Positions 21,118 through 32,504 of a DNA stretch of 64,000 nucleotides are shown here, in pieces; within the stretch, counting starts at the first letter, position 1; every line of letters begins with the position of its first letter. Under the pieces are notes generated by a model. That model did not search any database. It was not told where the DNA came from and was given only the letters and a program-made list of their open reading frames with translations. The translations under genes were made by a program, and so were the position numbers. Location: assembly GCA_025200525.1 (NCBI GenBank), contig CM045761.1:141238223-141302222 (forward strand), written 5' to 3'. This DNA is from Camellia lanceoleosa (Eukaryota; Streptophyta; Magnoliopsida; Ericales; Theaceae).

Positions 21118-23940
21118 GAAACTGTAGATCGCCCGAACTCCACTCTGCGCGCGAGGATGCGAATTAGGTTCAAGCTACTACAGTTCGGACTCCTGTCACG
21201 GTTATGAATCTAATCTCACAAAGTGCAATGTAAGACTGATAAATCACCAAAGAGTCCAAATCTGGCAAATCGTTTTGGAAAATTGATGTTAATCAAGAAG
21301 TGCCAAACATTGACTGCTTTGCCAGATTTCAGAGTCACCACCTAAATATTTTGTTTTGGAGAATTTAGGAAACCCTGACTCATGCCTAAGGCCACGTGTC
21401 CGTCATCACCAAAGTTGCCTTGGCTCGGGAACTTAGATATGAGGGGGGAAGGTTATGAAATGAGCACCCCCGCTCGCCCGATCAAAGGATCGGCCTCTAC
21501 TAAACATGATTTGTTACTTTTGAAAACACATGTGTTCTTATTTCGATTATTAATCTAACTTACTATGTGATGCGCACAGCATACAAGTATAGACTAAATC
21601 ACTCGATTTGGAACAAAACATCTCATGTTTGTTTTTCGAAAGTGGTTTGAAGGTGCTACTCGTAAGTAGGCTAAAACACGGATTTGCCACCAAACAAGTT
21701 GGGCTTAAAACGTGATGATTTGCCACTTCAAGTGGGCTTAAAACTCACATTTTGATGAATTGTTCCAATTCAAGTAATGAAGCCTTCATCCACGGGCATT
21801 CATGTAGTGATATCAGTTAAATGAATAGCCTCTTGGCAAGCATGCTATCATGGCAGTCACTTACACACATGCAAGGATGCTAAAGCATAAACACTTATAG
21901 TGTACTCCGAGCCAAAATAGAAAACTAGTTAGAAATATGCATGATCCTAACTATGTTAACAATGCCTAATACAACACATGCAATAATGCAACTAAAAAAA
22001 AGCTCGGCTATCTAAGATGGCATATGAATGCAACACTTGATAACATGCTTTGAACACGTACTCAAGAAAGCGTATTGAAATACGATGCAATTTGATTGAT
22101 GCGCCGATCCTGGTGCATGCAATATGAATGGATGATGCACACATGCAAAGCATAAGTATGCTAATTGAAACATGCCCTAATCTAACCATCGAAAGTTGAT
22201 AAGTAAAAGGGAGAAAGACGTAGGGTTGGAAGACATTCACACACACACGCACACTTATTACAACATTGTGCCCTCTCGACAGAGGGTCCGAATGAATAAG
22301 CTAATTTACATCTAAGCAAAGCTAATCAACTAATCTAATAATCTAATTAGACTAATTATTACACAACCAAATTGAATAATAAGCAATCTATTTACTAATT
22401 ATTATAACACTTTAATTAATTAGTTAACAAATTAACTAAACATGTAAACTAGGTTGCCACAGCACTGCCTTGAACAATGAAGGATGCCACAGCACAACAC
22501 TACCTTGAACAATGAAGGTTGCATGCTCGCAATGCATGATAGCCAAAGATCCAACGTGCACAAATTTGATGAATGCATAACAAACAAAACAAGCAAAACA
22601 CTAAGACCACGGCCTTATCATGAGTGATCAAAGGCAATGAAGACAAAGGGGATTGTCTCACTTTCATCACTTTGAGTATGAAGTGGGCCAATCCACCTTC
22701 TGTTCAACATAACGTCCAGTTGAACACAATGTGATGCAACACAACACATGTTTATCTTAGCATGTTAAAGACACTAAACTGTGCAAGCCAAGCATGCAAG
22801 ACATGTTAAAGCAAGCAAAGAGCATCATACAAGAGGCAAGCAATACAATGCTCAATGGCCTAAACCAGCCGTAAACAAATCTCACGCATGCCAAAACAAT
22901 GGCCAAAATGAACTGAAATGATAGCATGAAAAGTAAGAAAATGCATGCTTATGCATTGGCCCACAAACAATGCACAAAACCACAACTCTCAAAAGCTCTC
23001 CAGGAGTGAAAGAAGTGAGAACGTGACACATGTATATGCTCTGAAATAACATGTTAAGTGATGCCAAGACATGCAACTATCACAAGTATAGCATGCTATG
23101 ATGCTCAAAACTCAAAACTAGCTAAGCCACTTGCACCATAACCATATCAAGCAAGCCCCAAAGGACCAAGATGACTCAAAAAAGTCCTAAGGTAGGTCAA
23201 AACAATGCTAGAAACATGATGGAGTGTAGTCAAAACAAGCTAGAATGATGAGCCAAAATGGCAAGCATGTAAGGCTAAATGGCAAGATTACACTACAAGT
23301 GCAAAAAGCATGAATAAGGTGACACAACTAGGTCAAAACAGAGTTATGCCATGCTGAAATAAGGCCAAAAATAAGCTGAGAACAAGCGAACACATGCTAG
23401 AAAAACATGCTCAAATATGAGGCCATCAACACAAGCAACCAAGACACAAGGAGAGGGGATGAGCCCCTCATATTTTGGACCTCAAAACAACTTTCCACCA
23501 CTGAAATTCCTCTGGAATTCAGTGGTTAAAAGGCCAAGAGAAGCTGATCTCAAAGGCCTTAAGAGATGGCACAAAACAAAGCAAAACGAGCCACCAAAGG
23601 AGGTAGACCACCCCTAACTCAAACAAGGCCTCAGACAAACATCTTTATCACTTAAAAACATAACTTTTTGAAGTTGAAATCAAGGCCTAAAACAGCATGC
23701 AAAGGGGGCCAAACACTTGATCAAAATAAAGCTTAAAGAGGGAAAACACTCACCCTTGAAGCACAACTTTAAGATAGCAAGTTCTCTAAGTTAAAACCAA
23801 GTTTTTGAGTCCAAACAACACCCTCAAGTACCTCAGCAACAAGGTAATGGTGTTTTACTAGGTGTTGTAGTGCAAATCTATGGAGAAAACACACTTTAAG
23901 GCAATATTTAGCACAATATAGAGAGAGTGTGTGAGAATTC

Positions 23941-23996
<56 letters not shown>

Positions 23997-24471
23997 AATT
24001 TTAGCTCTGGAAATTTTGTGAATCCCCTATAAGGGGAAAGCACCTCCCCTTATATAAGCAATGCATGCTAAAGCTTGCTTGACAAGCTTATACTTGCCTC
24101 CATCCCTCCATACATGTGTATGGATGATGGCTCAATGAGCCGCAGCTGGCCCAAAATATCTAACAAAATATCTGCTGAAACAAGGTGGTTGCCAGCCATC
24201 AGTGGTGGCCAGCAGTGCCTATAGATGGCTGGTAGGGCCCAACCCATGGCCGGTAGCCTTCTCTGATGGCTGGCATGCCATCAAGGACATCACAAAGTAA
24301 AGACCAATTCATGGTCCAAAAATGAGATAGAATGGAAATGGGGTTTGGAAGGATCAAACCTGGAACATCCTGCCGCGAAAGTTGAACACTCGACGAGCAA
24401 TCAAACCTGTTGCTGGATGAACTTGCAAGAACATCCGAGTCTTGAGGACGGTCAAAAATGGAGTGTCTACA
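21118..24471 (-). repeat. LTR C, complete 5' LTR of O1 (3354 bp)
   Basis: The minus strand runs from TGTAGACACTCC at 24471 to ...CTACAGTTTCA at 21118. It contains a TATA box (24049-24059), a (CT)n run just downstream of it (23944-23990), a GC-rich block with ggcc/gctgg repeats (24185-24290), hairpin-containing sub-repeats (~23280), and a primer-site look-alike at 21331-21343. The sub-repeats leave several chance frames. Confidence 0.88.
23944..23990 (+). repeat. (GA)n microsatellite in LTR C
   Basis: A run of 20+ GA dinucleotides. LTR B has only a vestige at the equivalent place (~12350-12365), so the run expanded or contracted after insertion. Confidence 0.95.
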
Positions 24472-24474
24472 GAG

Positions 24475-24605
24475 GCGCTCCAATTGTGGTTTTTCTATGT
24501 AAAATTGTTGTGTCAATTTGTCTTTGATTGTTTGATTAAAATTGCTATTTATTGCTTAAAATTGATACATAATCACAAATCAATATCTAGGGGGTTTTTA
24601 GATTT
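24475..24605 (+). repeat. fragment related to the LTR of element W
   Basis: Aligns with the reverse complement of 31183-31313 (shared anchors gctccaattgt, tttgattgtttgatt, cataatcacaaatcaatat). It abuts the terminus of LTR C directly. Confidence 0.6.
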
Positions 24606-24659
24606 TTCACCTTTGATAAAATATAGTTGAAAAATTGAGGCTAAAAATTTAGAAAAAAA

Positions 24660-25180
24660 GATTAGGAACAGTTCTAACCTTGAATTCAATAGACTCCAGC
24701 AACCTTCTTTCATTGAAGTCATATCTACTTCTTCTTCTTTTTTTCCTTTCTTTGATATGTGAACCTGCATTTGATAAGAACAAATAACATGAATAAAAAG
24801 TCATATTGAAAATTTCATAATTAACTTTTTACTCACTTCCTCGGATGAACAATGGCAATTAAACGATGAGGTGTATGAATGGGATTGTTGTTGTGAATGC
24901 ACATGTGTAGTAGCTAGTGCAACATGCCCACCCATGGCCTATTGAGACTCCAACTGCTCTATTCATGCTCGTTGAGCTTGGATTGTGCTTTGCATCTCCA
25001 TTTGTACTTTCTGTTGATTAAGCATAGCATCCATTGTCTCCCTTATTTGCATCTCTATTTGTGCTTTATATTAGTTAAGTTGCTCTTGGACTTACGTTTG
25101 GATGATACAAGTTTTTTCTTGTGATTGCCTATATCTACCTCCAAAGACATCTGTCGAAGAAGAACCCAATCCATATGTTC
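24660..25180 (-). pseudogene. coiled-coil fragment resembling an En/Spm-type plant transposase
   Basis: Minus-strand codons include GSSSTDVFGGRYRQSQEK and, after stops, IRETMDAMLNQQKVQMEMQS. The S-S-x-D-V-F-G-G block followed by a Gln-rich coiled coil is what I associate with the C-terminus of plant Ptta/En/Spm transposase-like proteins. Several amber codons break it. The assignment is from memory of the family pattern and is uncertain. Confidence 0.35.
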
Positions 25181-25539
25181 ACTAAAGCATGGTGAGGTCT
25201 GTTATGTGCACTAAAAAGTGGCATTTTTTAAAACGCCATTGTATGAACGCACTTATAACCCCATTTTCATATAGTGTATGTATGCAAAACAATCAAAACA
25301 TCCAGTTTCTTCTTGCCAAATGCTTTTTTGTATTCAATAATAATTGTCAATTGTGAAGATTTTTATTTTATTTTTTTGAAAAATGATATATAAACTCACT
25401 TTCTAGATCTAATGATATATAAGTGATATGATTGGTTGATGATTAGGAAAAATATGAGTGAGAGTGTGTTGCCTTAGATATACTAATTGATTACCACATC
25501 ATTGGGCCTGAAAATTGCGTCTAATTATAGCGATTTCGG

Positions 25540-27606
25540 TTTTGACCCGACTCTTGTTGCATTTCAGACTCGGGCTTATGGTTTCTGAATGTTGTCCCCT
25601 ACTGTTCCCCCCTTATTCTCCCTTAAATTTGATTATTGGATTGTATTGGTCTTGTTTGGAACGAGTTGGTTGGTTGCTTGATTTTTGAACCTTTGTTGCC
25701 CAGATTTTTGCCCCTCCGCTCGAACGTCCATTCTTGCACTAGAGCGGCTTTTGCAAACTCTCAGTATTTTTGCAAACCTGTAAAATGTTGGACGAGTGTA
25801 TTCTACGCTCGAGCAGCGTTTCCTACACTCGAGTGGGTGGGCGCTCGAGCGTCCAATCTTGAGCTCGAGTGATGTCTTTCGTCTGCAAAAGTTCCAAAAT
25901 GGTGCATTCTGCGCTCGAGCGTCACTTTTTACGCTCGAGTGGAACAATTTGTCTGACGCTCGAGTGTCACTTCTCACGCTCGAGCAGACTGTGTGTATAT
26001 TAGTTCATGAAAATGACTTTTCAGTTCACTTTTTCATCCCGCTTTCTTTCTAAAACTTTCCAAAAACCTAGATCTTGAGTTTCACCCTCTAAAACTCATC
26101 TTCTCTCTACTATTTCACCTATATCTATTGGGTTCTTCACCTTAGTGCCTTTGAGAAAAAGGTAGAACACCTCAAGAGCTCCGTTTTGATCCAAGTAGAA
26201 GTTGGTTTTGGCTTTTTTGGAGTTTCTCCTTGGTTGCTTTGGTCTTCTAAACTTGAGGTAGGAATTTCCTATGCTTTCATATGATTTTTAGCTTAGTTAT
26301 TTGTCGTTGTGCAACAATGGTGGGCTTGGGTGTATTATGGACAAACCTAGGGTTTGGGATATAAAATCAAAAAGAGAGGTTTCTAATTAGTGTAAAATAA
26401 ATAGTCATGGGGTTTGAAAATGAGGTTATACTGTGTTAGAATTATTGATTTTGGCCTTCGGATTGGTATTTGGAAAAGAGGGAAGTTAACCTAAAATGGT
26501 CTAAGTATTTACTTTGTATAAATAAATTAAATTGGTATTATAAATATGAAATTGGATGAATGTTGGTGTTAGCGGTGGGAATGGATATGTATTATCTAAT
26601 ACCTTTGAAAATCTGAATAAAATATTTGTTTTGAGATTTAATATATGTTTAGAAATATCTGTATTGGGCTATCGGTGGAGGATAGCTATGATTGTTGTAG
26701 AATTTGACTGAGGATTAGGTAAATTGAAACTAATCTCTTGTTGATTGTCATTGAATTTGACTAAGTGTTAAATGCATTGTATATGTATGCTTGTTTGGGA
26801 GAAGAAAGGGGATGTACTCCATTGTTTGGGAGGATATAGGGGATGGACTTCATTGAACTAAGTTAGCCTGTGTCTTCTGGGTAAAAGTCCCAAAACCACG
26901 TGTATACATGGGTGCTGATCCCACGGACGAAATTTTCGTAAAATAACAAATTGAAGTGCTTGTGATGATTATGTTAATTTGGGAACCCCTAAGTTGTAGT
27001 CTCAGATGGGTTGTTTGAAAGACAATAACATTTGCTCATGAATTGGGATGTAATGATTTAAATTGAGATGAATGGAAGGAGAATGGACCGAGGATGTAAA
27101 TTTTGTACCATATGATCATGCAGAATATTAGTGTTTTGGCATGGGCATTGTAGATGCATATTGTACTTATATCTTTGTTAGATTCCATATATTGTGCTAC
27201 ATTGTTCCTACTAGGCTTTAGCTCACCCTATTTGGGAAAACCATTTTCAGATGTTGATGTTATGCCTCCGCCAAGGCAGTAGCTCGGAAAGAGTTTGGAG
27301 CACAGGCTTTACTTTTGTACTTATTTGTAAAGCCAAGGGCTTAATTTGTATAGAGTTAGACTCTTTTTTGTTGTAACCAAGCGATGACTTGAAAAGTTAT
27401 AAGCCTTTAGGGCATATAATTATTTATTTAACATTTATTTCCCTTTAACACTTGTAGCACATGTTGTAGATTCAGGATGAACAGTTAGTGAATGTATAAC
27501 GCATGTGTTAACTTTTGTGTACGAACTCAGATGAATGAAAGCATATTATTTCTGTTATTCTTCTGCTTATGGATAGGATTTATTGTAATATTTTGGCGGT
27601 GTTACA
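25540..27606 (+). repeat. 5' LTR of gypsy element X (left end not located)
   Basis: The right end ...ggcggtgttaca lies three bases before a Met-type primer site. The LTR carries a dense run of gctcgag-like sites (25716-25990), then a pyrimidine-rich stretch (26040-26130). I could not find a convincing TG start, so the left limit is approximate. It may begin further left or be truncated. Confidence 0.6.
25716..25990 (+). repeat. array of about ten gctcgagc-like palindromes
   Basis: Sites of the type (a/g)cgctcgag(c/t)g recur every ~20-40 bp (near 25716, 25807, 25830, 25850, 25861, 25912, 25931, 25957, 25977). The arrangement recalls the block in the P1 LTRs, although the surrounding sequence differs. 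Confidence 0.75.
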
Positions 27607-27609
27607 ACT

Positions 27610-27621
27610 TGGTATTAGAGC
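27610..27621 (+). promoter_or_regulatory. primer binding site of element X
   Basis: tggtattagagc matches the initiator-Met site with one C to T change, three bases after the LTR end. It places the element on the plus strand and agrees with the gag start downstream. Confidence 0.8.
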
Positions 27622-28014
27622 GTACCGGGTTTGAATACTTTGAGTACGTGGGAAGTGGTTATTACCACAATGGGTTTGTCTCGCTTAGTTGAGACATTAG
27701 TATATATTGTATGCTTATGTGATAACATGCTTATATAATTATATGGGTATGAGATTTAGTTCTTAAGATATTGATTGGGTCTACGGGTTTCTAGAAGTCC
27801 TATTAGAAAAGCACTTGATCACTGTTATTTCCAATTGGAACTCTGACAATGCCGTGGCACCATCATTATTTAGGAAGGAAATTCGTATGTATTTATATGA
27901 ATACTTGCTTATGTGGAGTGAGTTATTGTTGTCCATTGTCTTAGGACGTGAGTGAGTTAGCTTCGACACATTTGTAAATGTGCTAATTTCTTTTATTACC
28001 TCCATTAGGATGTC

Positions 28015-28515
28015 ATGACGTGGTCATACGGCAGGAGTGGTAGGCTTAGAAGGCACGAGGTGCCCATACTGGATGACATTCTAGCACAGCAAGAGGGAGT
28101 TGGTCAGGCCATTGTGCCTGAACCAGTCGGTTAGCAGCCCATGGGTGCCTTAGCCCGTGAAATGGCCGAAGCATTGCGAGAATCTTCGGACATTCTCTGG
28201 GCTGAGAATCAAGTCCTGGCCCAAGTAGCTAAAGCAGGGCCATCCATTTTAAAGAGGGAGTTCTTTCTGTCAAATTCGGATGAGTTTTTGGGTGATCCCA
28301 ACGAGCCACTGAAGGCAGATGAGTGGCTAGAGCAAATAGTGAAGACGTTTGAGATATTTAGCATTGAGGACGACCAGTTGAGGGCGACCTTGGCGTCTTT
28401 CCAGCTGAAGGGGGATGTAGGTCAGTGGTGGAAGTATGCACGTGGGCGCATTGGGGTGACTTGGGAGGCTTTCGTCAACGCCTTCCCGGACAAGTTTTTA
28501 CCCGTTACTAGTATT
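28015..28515 (+). pseudogene. gag of element X, truncated, one internal stop
   Basis: From ATG at 28015 (MTWSYGRSGR) the frame runs to an amber codon at 28132-28134, probably from CAG. It resumes at MGALAREMAEALRES and continues to FPDKFLPV. The segment DEWLEQIVKTFEIF, then LRATLASFQLKGDVGQWWKY and WEAFVNAF, is the conserved retrotransposon Gag capsid core. Homology stops near 28515, where AT-rich DNA begins, so knuckle and pol are absent. Capsid assembly would need the whole domain, hence this is a dead fragment. Confidence 0.85.
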
Positions 28516-29109
28516 GTGAAAAAATTATTACATATTTATCAAAAAATTTATGATTTTAATTATTAATATTTATGAACTTTACTATTTATTCATAATTATT
28601 ATTTTACTATGAATCAGAATTTATTTTTATTTTTTTATGGTTGATGTTAGTTTTGTTAGAATTTTTTTTTTTACTTTTTGTTTAAAGAATTTGATGACCA
28701 ACATGGATATTGTTTGATAGATCTTAACGAGAGGATTCTTAAAATACTAATTTTATTAAAAACCAATATATAGACTAAAAGTTGTATCACTTTAAAGTTT
28801 GAAATATAAAAGTAGTTAGTAAAAGCAAAATTGTCTCCCTAAAGGGGGAGTTGAGTTAAGAGGTAAGCCCTTAGTGTTTTGCATGAGTGGGGCATCAACT
28901 TCCATATGTGATAATTTAACAATTAACTTTTCTCGATAAAAAATAAAAAATAAAAAATAAAAAATAAATAAAAATTGGATTGTCCATTTTACTAAAAAGG
29001 GGCCCCAATGAGAGAGTTGTGGCCCAAAAAAACTCAACTGTAAAATTATAGCTTCTTTTTTTCTTTTCTTTTTTTAAATGCAAGTCTATAATTATTACAT
29101 AAAATTATA
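28516..29109. other. AT-rich non-coding DNA
   Basis: No gene seen. A short (aaaat)n run lies at ~28937-28970. The junction with gag X is abrupt. Confidence 0.6.
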
Positions 29110-29490
29110 GGGTTAATCATATTTTTTACTCCGACAATTTGATTCAAATTTCACTTTAATTTGAACAATTTAGTCCAAGTGTTTTAAATGTAGTTTTAAT
29201 TTGATCCTCCCATTTTAATTTTTATTAATTTTGTCTATGTGTACACCTTAAAAAATTGACAAGTGTCACAAAATTATTAATTTTAATTTTCAAATTAGAC
29301 CCAAAAAAAAAATCAAATTTAAACATTAAAAATTTGACAAGTATACCAAAATTATTAATTTTAACCTCCATATTAGACAAAAGAACTAAATTAAAATTAA
29401 TCTTAAAATGTAAGGATTAAATTATTCAAGTTGAAATTATAAGGGCTAAAATAAAATTTAAGTCAAATTAGAGATAAAAAGTGTAATTAG
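29110..29490. mobile_element. MITE-like foldback element
   Basis: The left arm (29111-29176, starting ggttaatcatatttttt) and the right arm (29413-29489, ending aaagtgtaattag) are imperfect inverted repeats of ~65-75 bp. The interior is AT-rich with no coding capacity. The target duplication is unclear, so the superfamily cannot be assigned. Confidence 0.5.
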
Positions 29491-30551
29491 TCCAATTACG
29501 TTATCTGGGTTGAGCGTGCACTACATAAAGATAAATGGATTAATGGTCTGAGCCAAACTCGGCCCATTCTTATGCGGCTCAAAGAAGCTCAAAAAAATTA
29601 TAGGCCCTACCATAAAACCAGAAGCTATTTACTGAAAATAAATTCATTGATTTTGAAATAATCATACTGTCTCTCTATTTTGAGTAATTATTCTATTTTT
29701 CGGGAATTTCATATTGGCTGTGTGTCCAACCAATAGTAAGGGGGCTCAGAATTACATGGCACTAAAAGTAAGAAAATAATGGAAAAATGACATGATCTCA
29801 TTAGATGGGCACATGCCCACATTATTTTCCTTGACCCATTAGATAATTTATGCTCTATTTTCTTTGTGCAATTTGGGCCGTAGTCAACCACAACTATTTT
29901 AATGATCTGATTTGTTAATTTTATTAATATTTATGCATAGATTATTCATTAAAAAAAGGATTAATTTGCTAATTGTAAGCACATAATTTAATCACATTTG
30001 ATTTAAAAAAATCAAAGTCTTATTTTAAAATTATACTTGTTTTTCATTTCGGTGACCACAAGTGTGATGAAATCACACAATAATAAAATTAATTTAAATT
30101 TTCTTATATACACACTGAGATTTAAAAAGATCAACAAATTAAATTATCAAAAAAAAAACCCAAAACCAAGCTAGCCAAATCTACATTTGGTTGGAGACAA
30201 ACCCAACCACTAAATCAACTCAGTTGCACTCCATGAGATTGTAATTACTATCTCTGTATGAAATTATCCCAATATATATATATATATATAAGTTTTTAAA
30301 TAATTGATTTACAATAAATGAAAAATTACATATGAAAGTGTAAATTAAATCGAAACAATCTAATGTGAGTACATAATTTCACAAAACACAAAAGACAATA
30401 ATAACAAACCATCATCTTGAAAAAAAAAAAAAAAAAAGACCAAAAAACCAAAAAACCAAACAAACCATCACCAAATTTGTTATCATTGTAAATGAGTACC
30501 CAAAAAAAAAAAATCACCTCCCACCATCAAATGGCAACCTTATATGTTCCC
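29491..30551. other. AT-rich intergenic DNA, 3' flank of the kinase pseudogene
   Basis: Contains a (ta)n run at ~30272-30291 and several A-runs (30418-30440, 30500-30512). No gene recognised. Confidence 0.6.
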
Positions 30552-30979
30552 TCACACTATCATACCTAGTTGTTGATGCTGTGTTAATACTATAGTAGTA
30601 CAACCTCCTAACTCATGCCCACTTGACCTGTCACCAAGCAAGTACTCACTGTCTTCACAATTCAAATCAATTTCAACCCATGAATACTTCATCGTCTTTT
30701 TTATGATCAACCCCTCCAATTCCATTGCTACTTCCTTCATAGTAGGCCTCTACTCTCCTTTTACTATTAAGCACTTCTTTAAAATATTAGCAACTTATTT
30801 AAGCTCTTCAATATTTTCTTTGTTTCTATTTGTTCATCAATAACTTGGAACAATTGATCATTTTTCATAGATGAAAGAAGATACATAGCCAGACTCCTCT
30901 CCTCTTCTAGCCTATCAAAGGATAACACCTTCTTTCCGATGATCAACTCCACAAGGACCACTCCAAAACTGTAAACATC
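30552..30979 (-). pseudogene. WAK-like receptor kinase pseudogene, C-terminal part
   Basis: Reads on the minus strand from [15 protein letters not shown] (kinase subdomain IX) through [18 protein letters not shown] to KKCLIVKGE, stop, RPTMKEVAMELEGL and the tail WVEIDLNCEDSEYLLG. These are standard wall-associated-kinase C-terminal motifs. Damage includes a frameshift near 30790 and a TAG before RPTMKEVA. The frame continues into 35664-35973 once element W is removed. WAKs are plasma-membrane receptor kinases linked to the cell wall; this copy cannot make one. Confidence 0.88.
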
Positions 30980-30984
30980 ACTTT

Positions 30985-32415
30985 TGTACAGAAAAAAAAA
31001 AAATACATACTTGCTGATGAAGAGATCCAACGAAGAAGATAATCAGAACCTCTACATGACCGCCATCTACAAGATAAAGCTCCCTTAGCTATTGAAGAGC
31101 CGGGGGTCCTTCTATGCCCAAGTTAGTCCTCCAATAGTATCAAAGTATTTAATGGACAAATTAAATACAAAATGAGAAAAAAAAATTAAAATCTCCGAAA
31201 TATTGATTTGTGATTATGTTTCAATTTAAAATAATAATAACAATCCCAATCAAACAACCAAGACAAATCGTCACAAGGATTTATCGTGAAAAAATTACAA
31301 TTGGAGCACCTTCAATTGTGATAAAAAAACACAGGCCAAAGTCTCAAAACAATCCACTAAGAAAACAAAATGTTACACAAGAGTTACCTAGTGAATCCAC
31401 GCCCAAATTGAATCAAACCCAATGTGTCTCTTTCATCATCGTCTTCACCTCGGAATTGTCATGCCTAACATTAAATCCATAACGTTGATGTCAAATCCGC
31501 AATGATGAGCCACTTCGGAATCCACCAAAACTTCAAGTCCAAATTTCCCATAATCTACCGAAGAACGCATCTTTCTTTTGTGAACGAAATAATAAGAATA
31601 ACACTTGATGTTTGACAATCTGCAGTTCTTTGATCAATCGATCACCTTCTATACACCACGGAAATTCATATAAAACAACCCCCAATAGAAAACACTTTGT
31701 CTTTTCTTTCTCTCTAAGATTCTGGATCGCATAAACCCTAAAAACAACAAACGACACATTTTATAAAAAACAAGATCGCGAAGACCACTCGATCACACAC
31801 TTCATCACTTGAGCGATGTGAGTAAAACTACTGCTCAAACGGTAAAACTTTTACCGCTCGAGCGCAATTTTCACCGCTTGAGCGGTAAAAAAATTTTCCC
31901 AACATTTCAGACACTCTGCAAAAGTACTGGATAATGCCATTCACTACTCGATCCCCGTACATAGTTAGCGAAGTGGCAAACATGAAAGCCTCAACATCAC
32001 AAAGTCCTCTACATAGGCACAATTCAGGTTGGATTCACATCTAAACACTCACATCCTCATTGAATTAAAAGAGCAAATAAAATTACAACTGAAATGAATT
32101 TTATCAAATGGGATTGCCAATTACAAAAACCTAACACAAAAAATAGTCTACCTCAACCAATAGGAGTGTCGCCTATTTATAATATCTAGTGATTTGTGTA
32201 GCAAGTAATTTGAATGCTCTAGAAATCCTATCCCAAACAATCTTCGGTTGTTTAGGACTTCTATGTTGATAAAATTTCATGTCTTAATGAGTTTTGCATA
32301 GCATAAAACACTAATATATTGTTTGATAACTGTCATATACGTGATAACCCATAATTCCATCACGTGGCATTGTCGAGACCCACATAATTCTTGTGATTAA
32401 TTTTATTCCCTCTCA
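30985..32415 (-). repeat. LTR I of W (3' LTR on the minus strand, 1431 bp)
   Basis: Contains ~0.95 kb (about 31172-32130) that LTR II lacks. This extra segment includes gctcgagcg-type palindromes at 31780-31890. A short acaaa repeat at both edges could be an insertion target duplication, but a deletion from LTR II is equally possible. A TATA-like box lies on the minus strand at 32172-32181. Confidence 0.8.
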
Positions 32416-32504
32416 ATTGTCCCTAAGCTTTTCTTTAATCTTGGTGAAAAAATGGAAGCTTTTTATTGTTAATCTGATAAAAAAATAACTGTATAATACT
32501 ACCT

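Larger units (their letters stand above)
11477..24471 (-). mobile_element. Tat/Ogre-like Ty3/gypsy retrotransposon O1
   Basis: LTRs B (11477-12821, truncated) and C (21118-24471) are highly similar and flank an internal region. Read on the minus strand, this holds a primer site GGCGACTCTGCTGGGGA, a coiled-coil gag, a gag CAFHQQ-type motif, the N-terminal RT region, an integrase tail, a long 3' untranslated part with a minisatellite, and the 3' LTR. This layout, the primer-site type and the gag motif fit the Tat/Ogre branch. Most of RT, RNase H and integrase is deleted, so the copy is dead. Confidence 0.85.
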
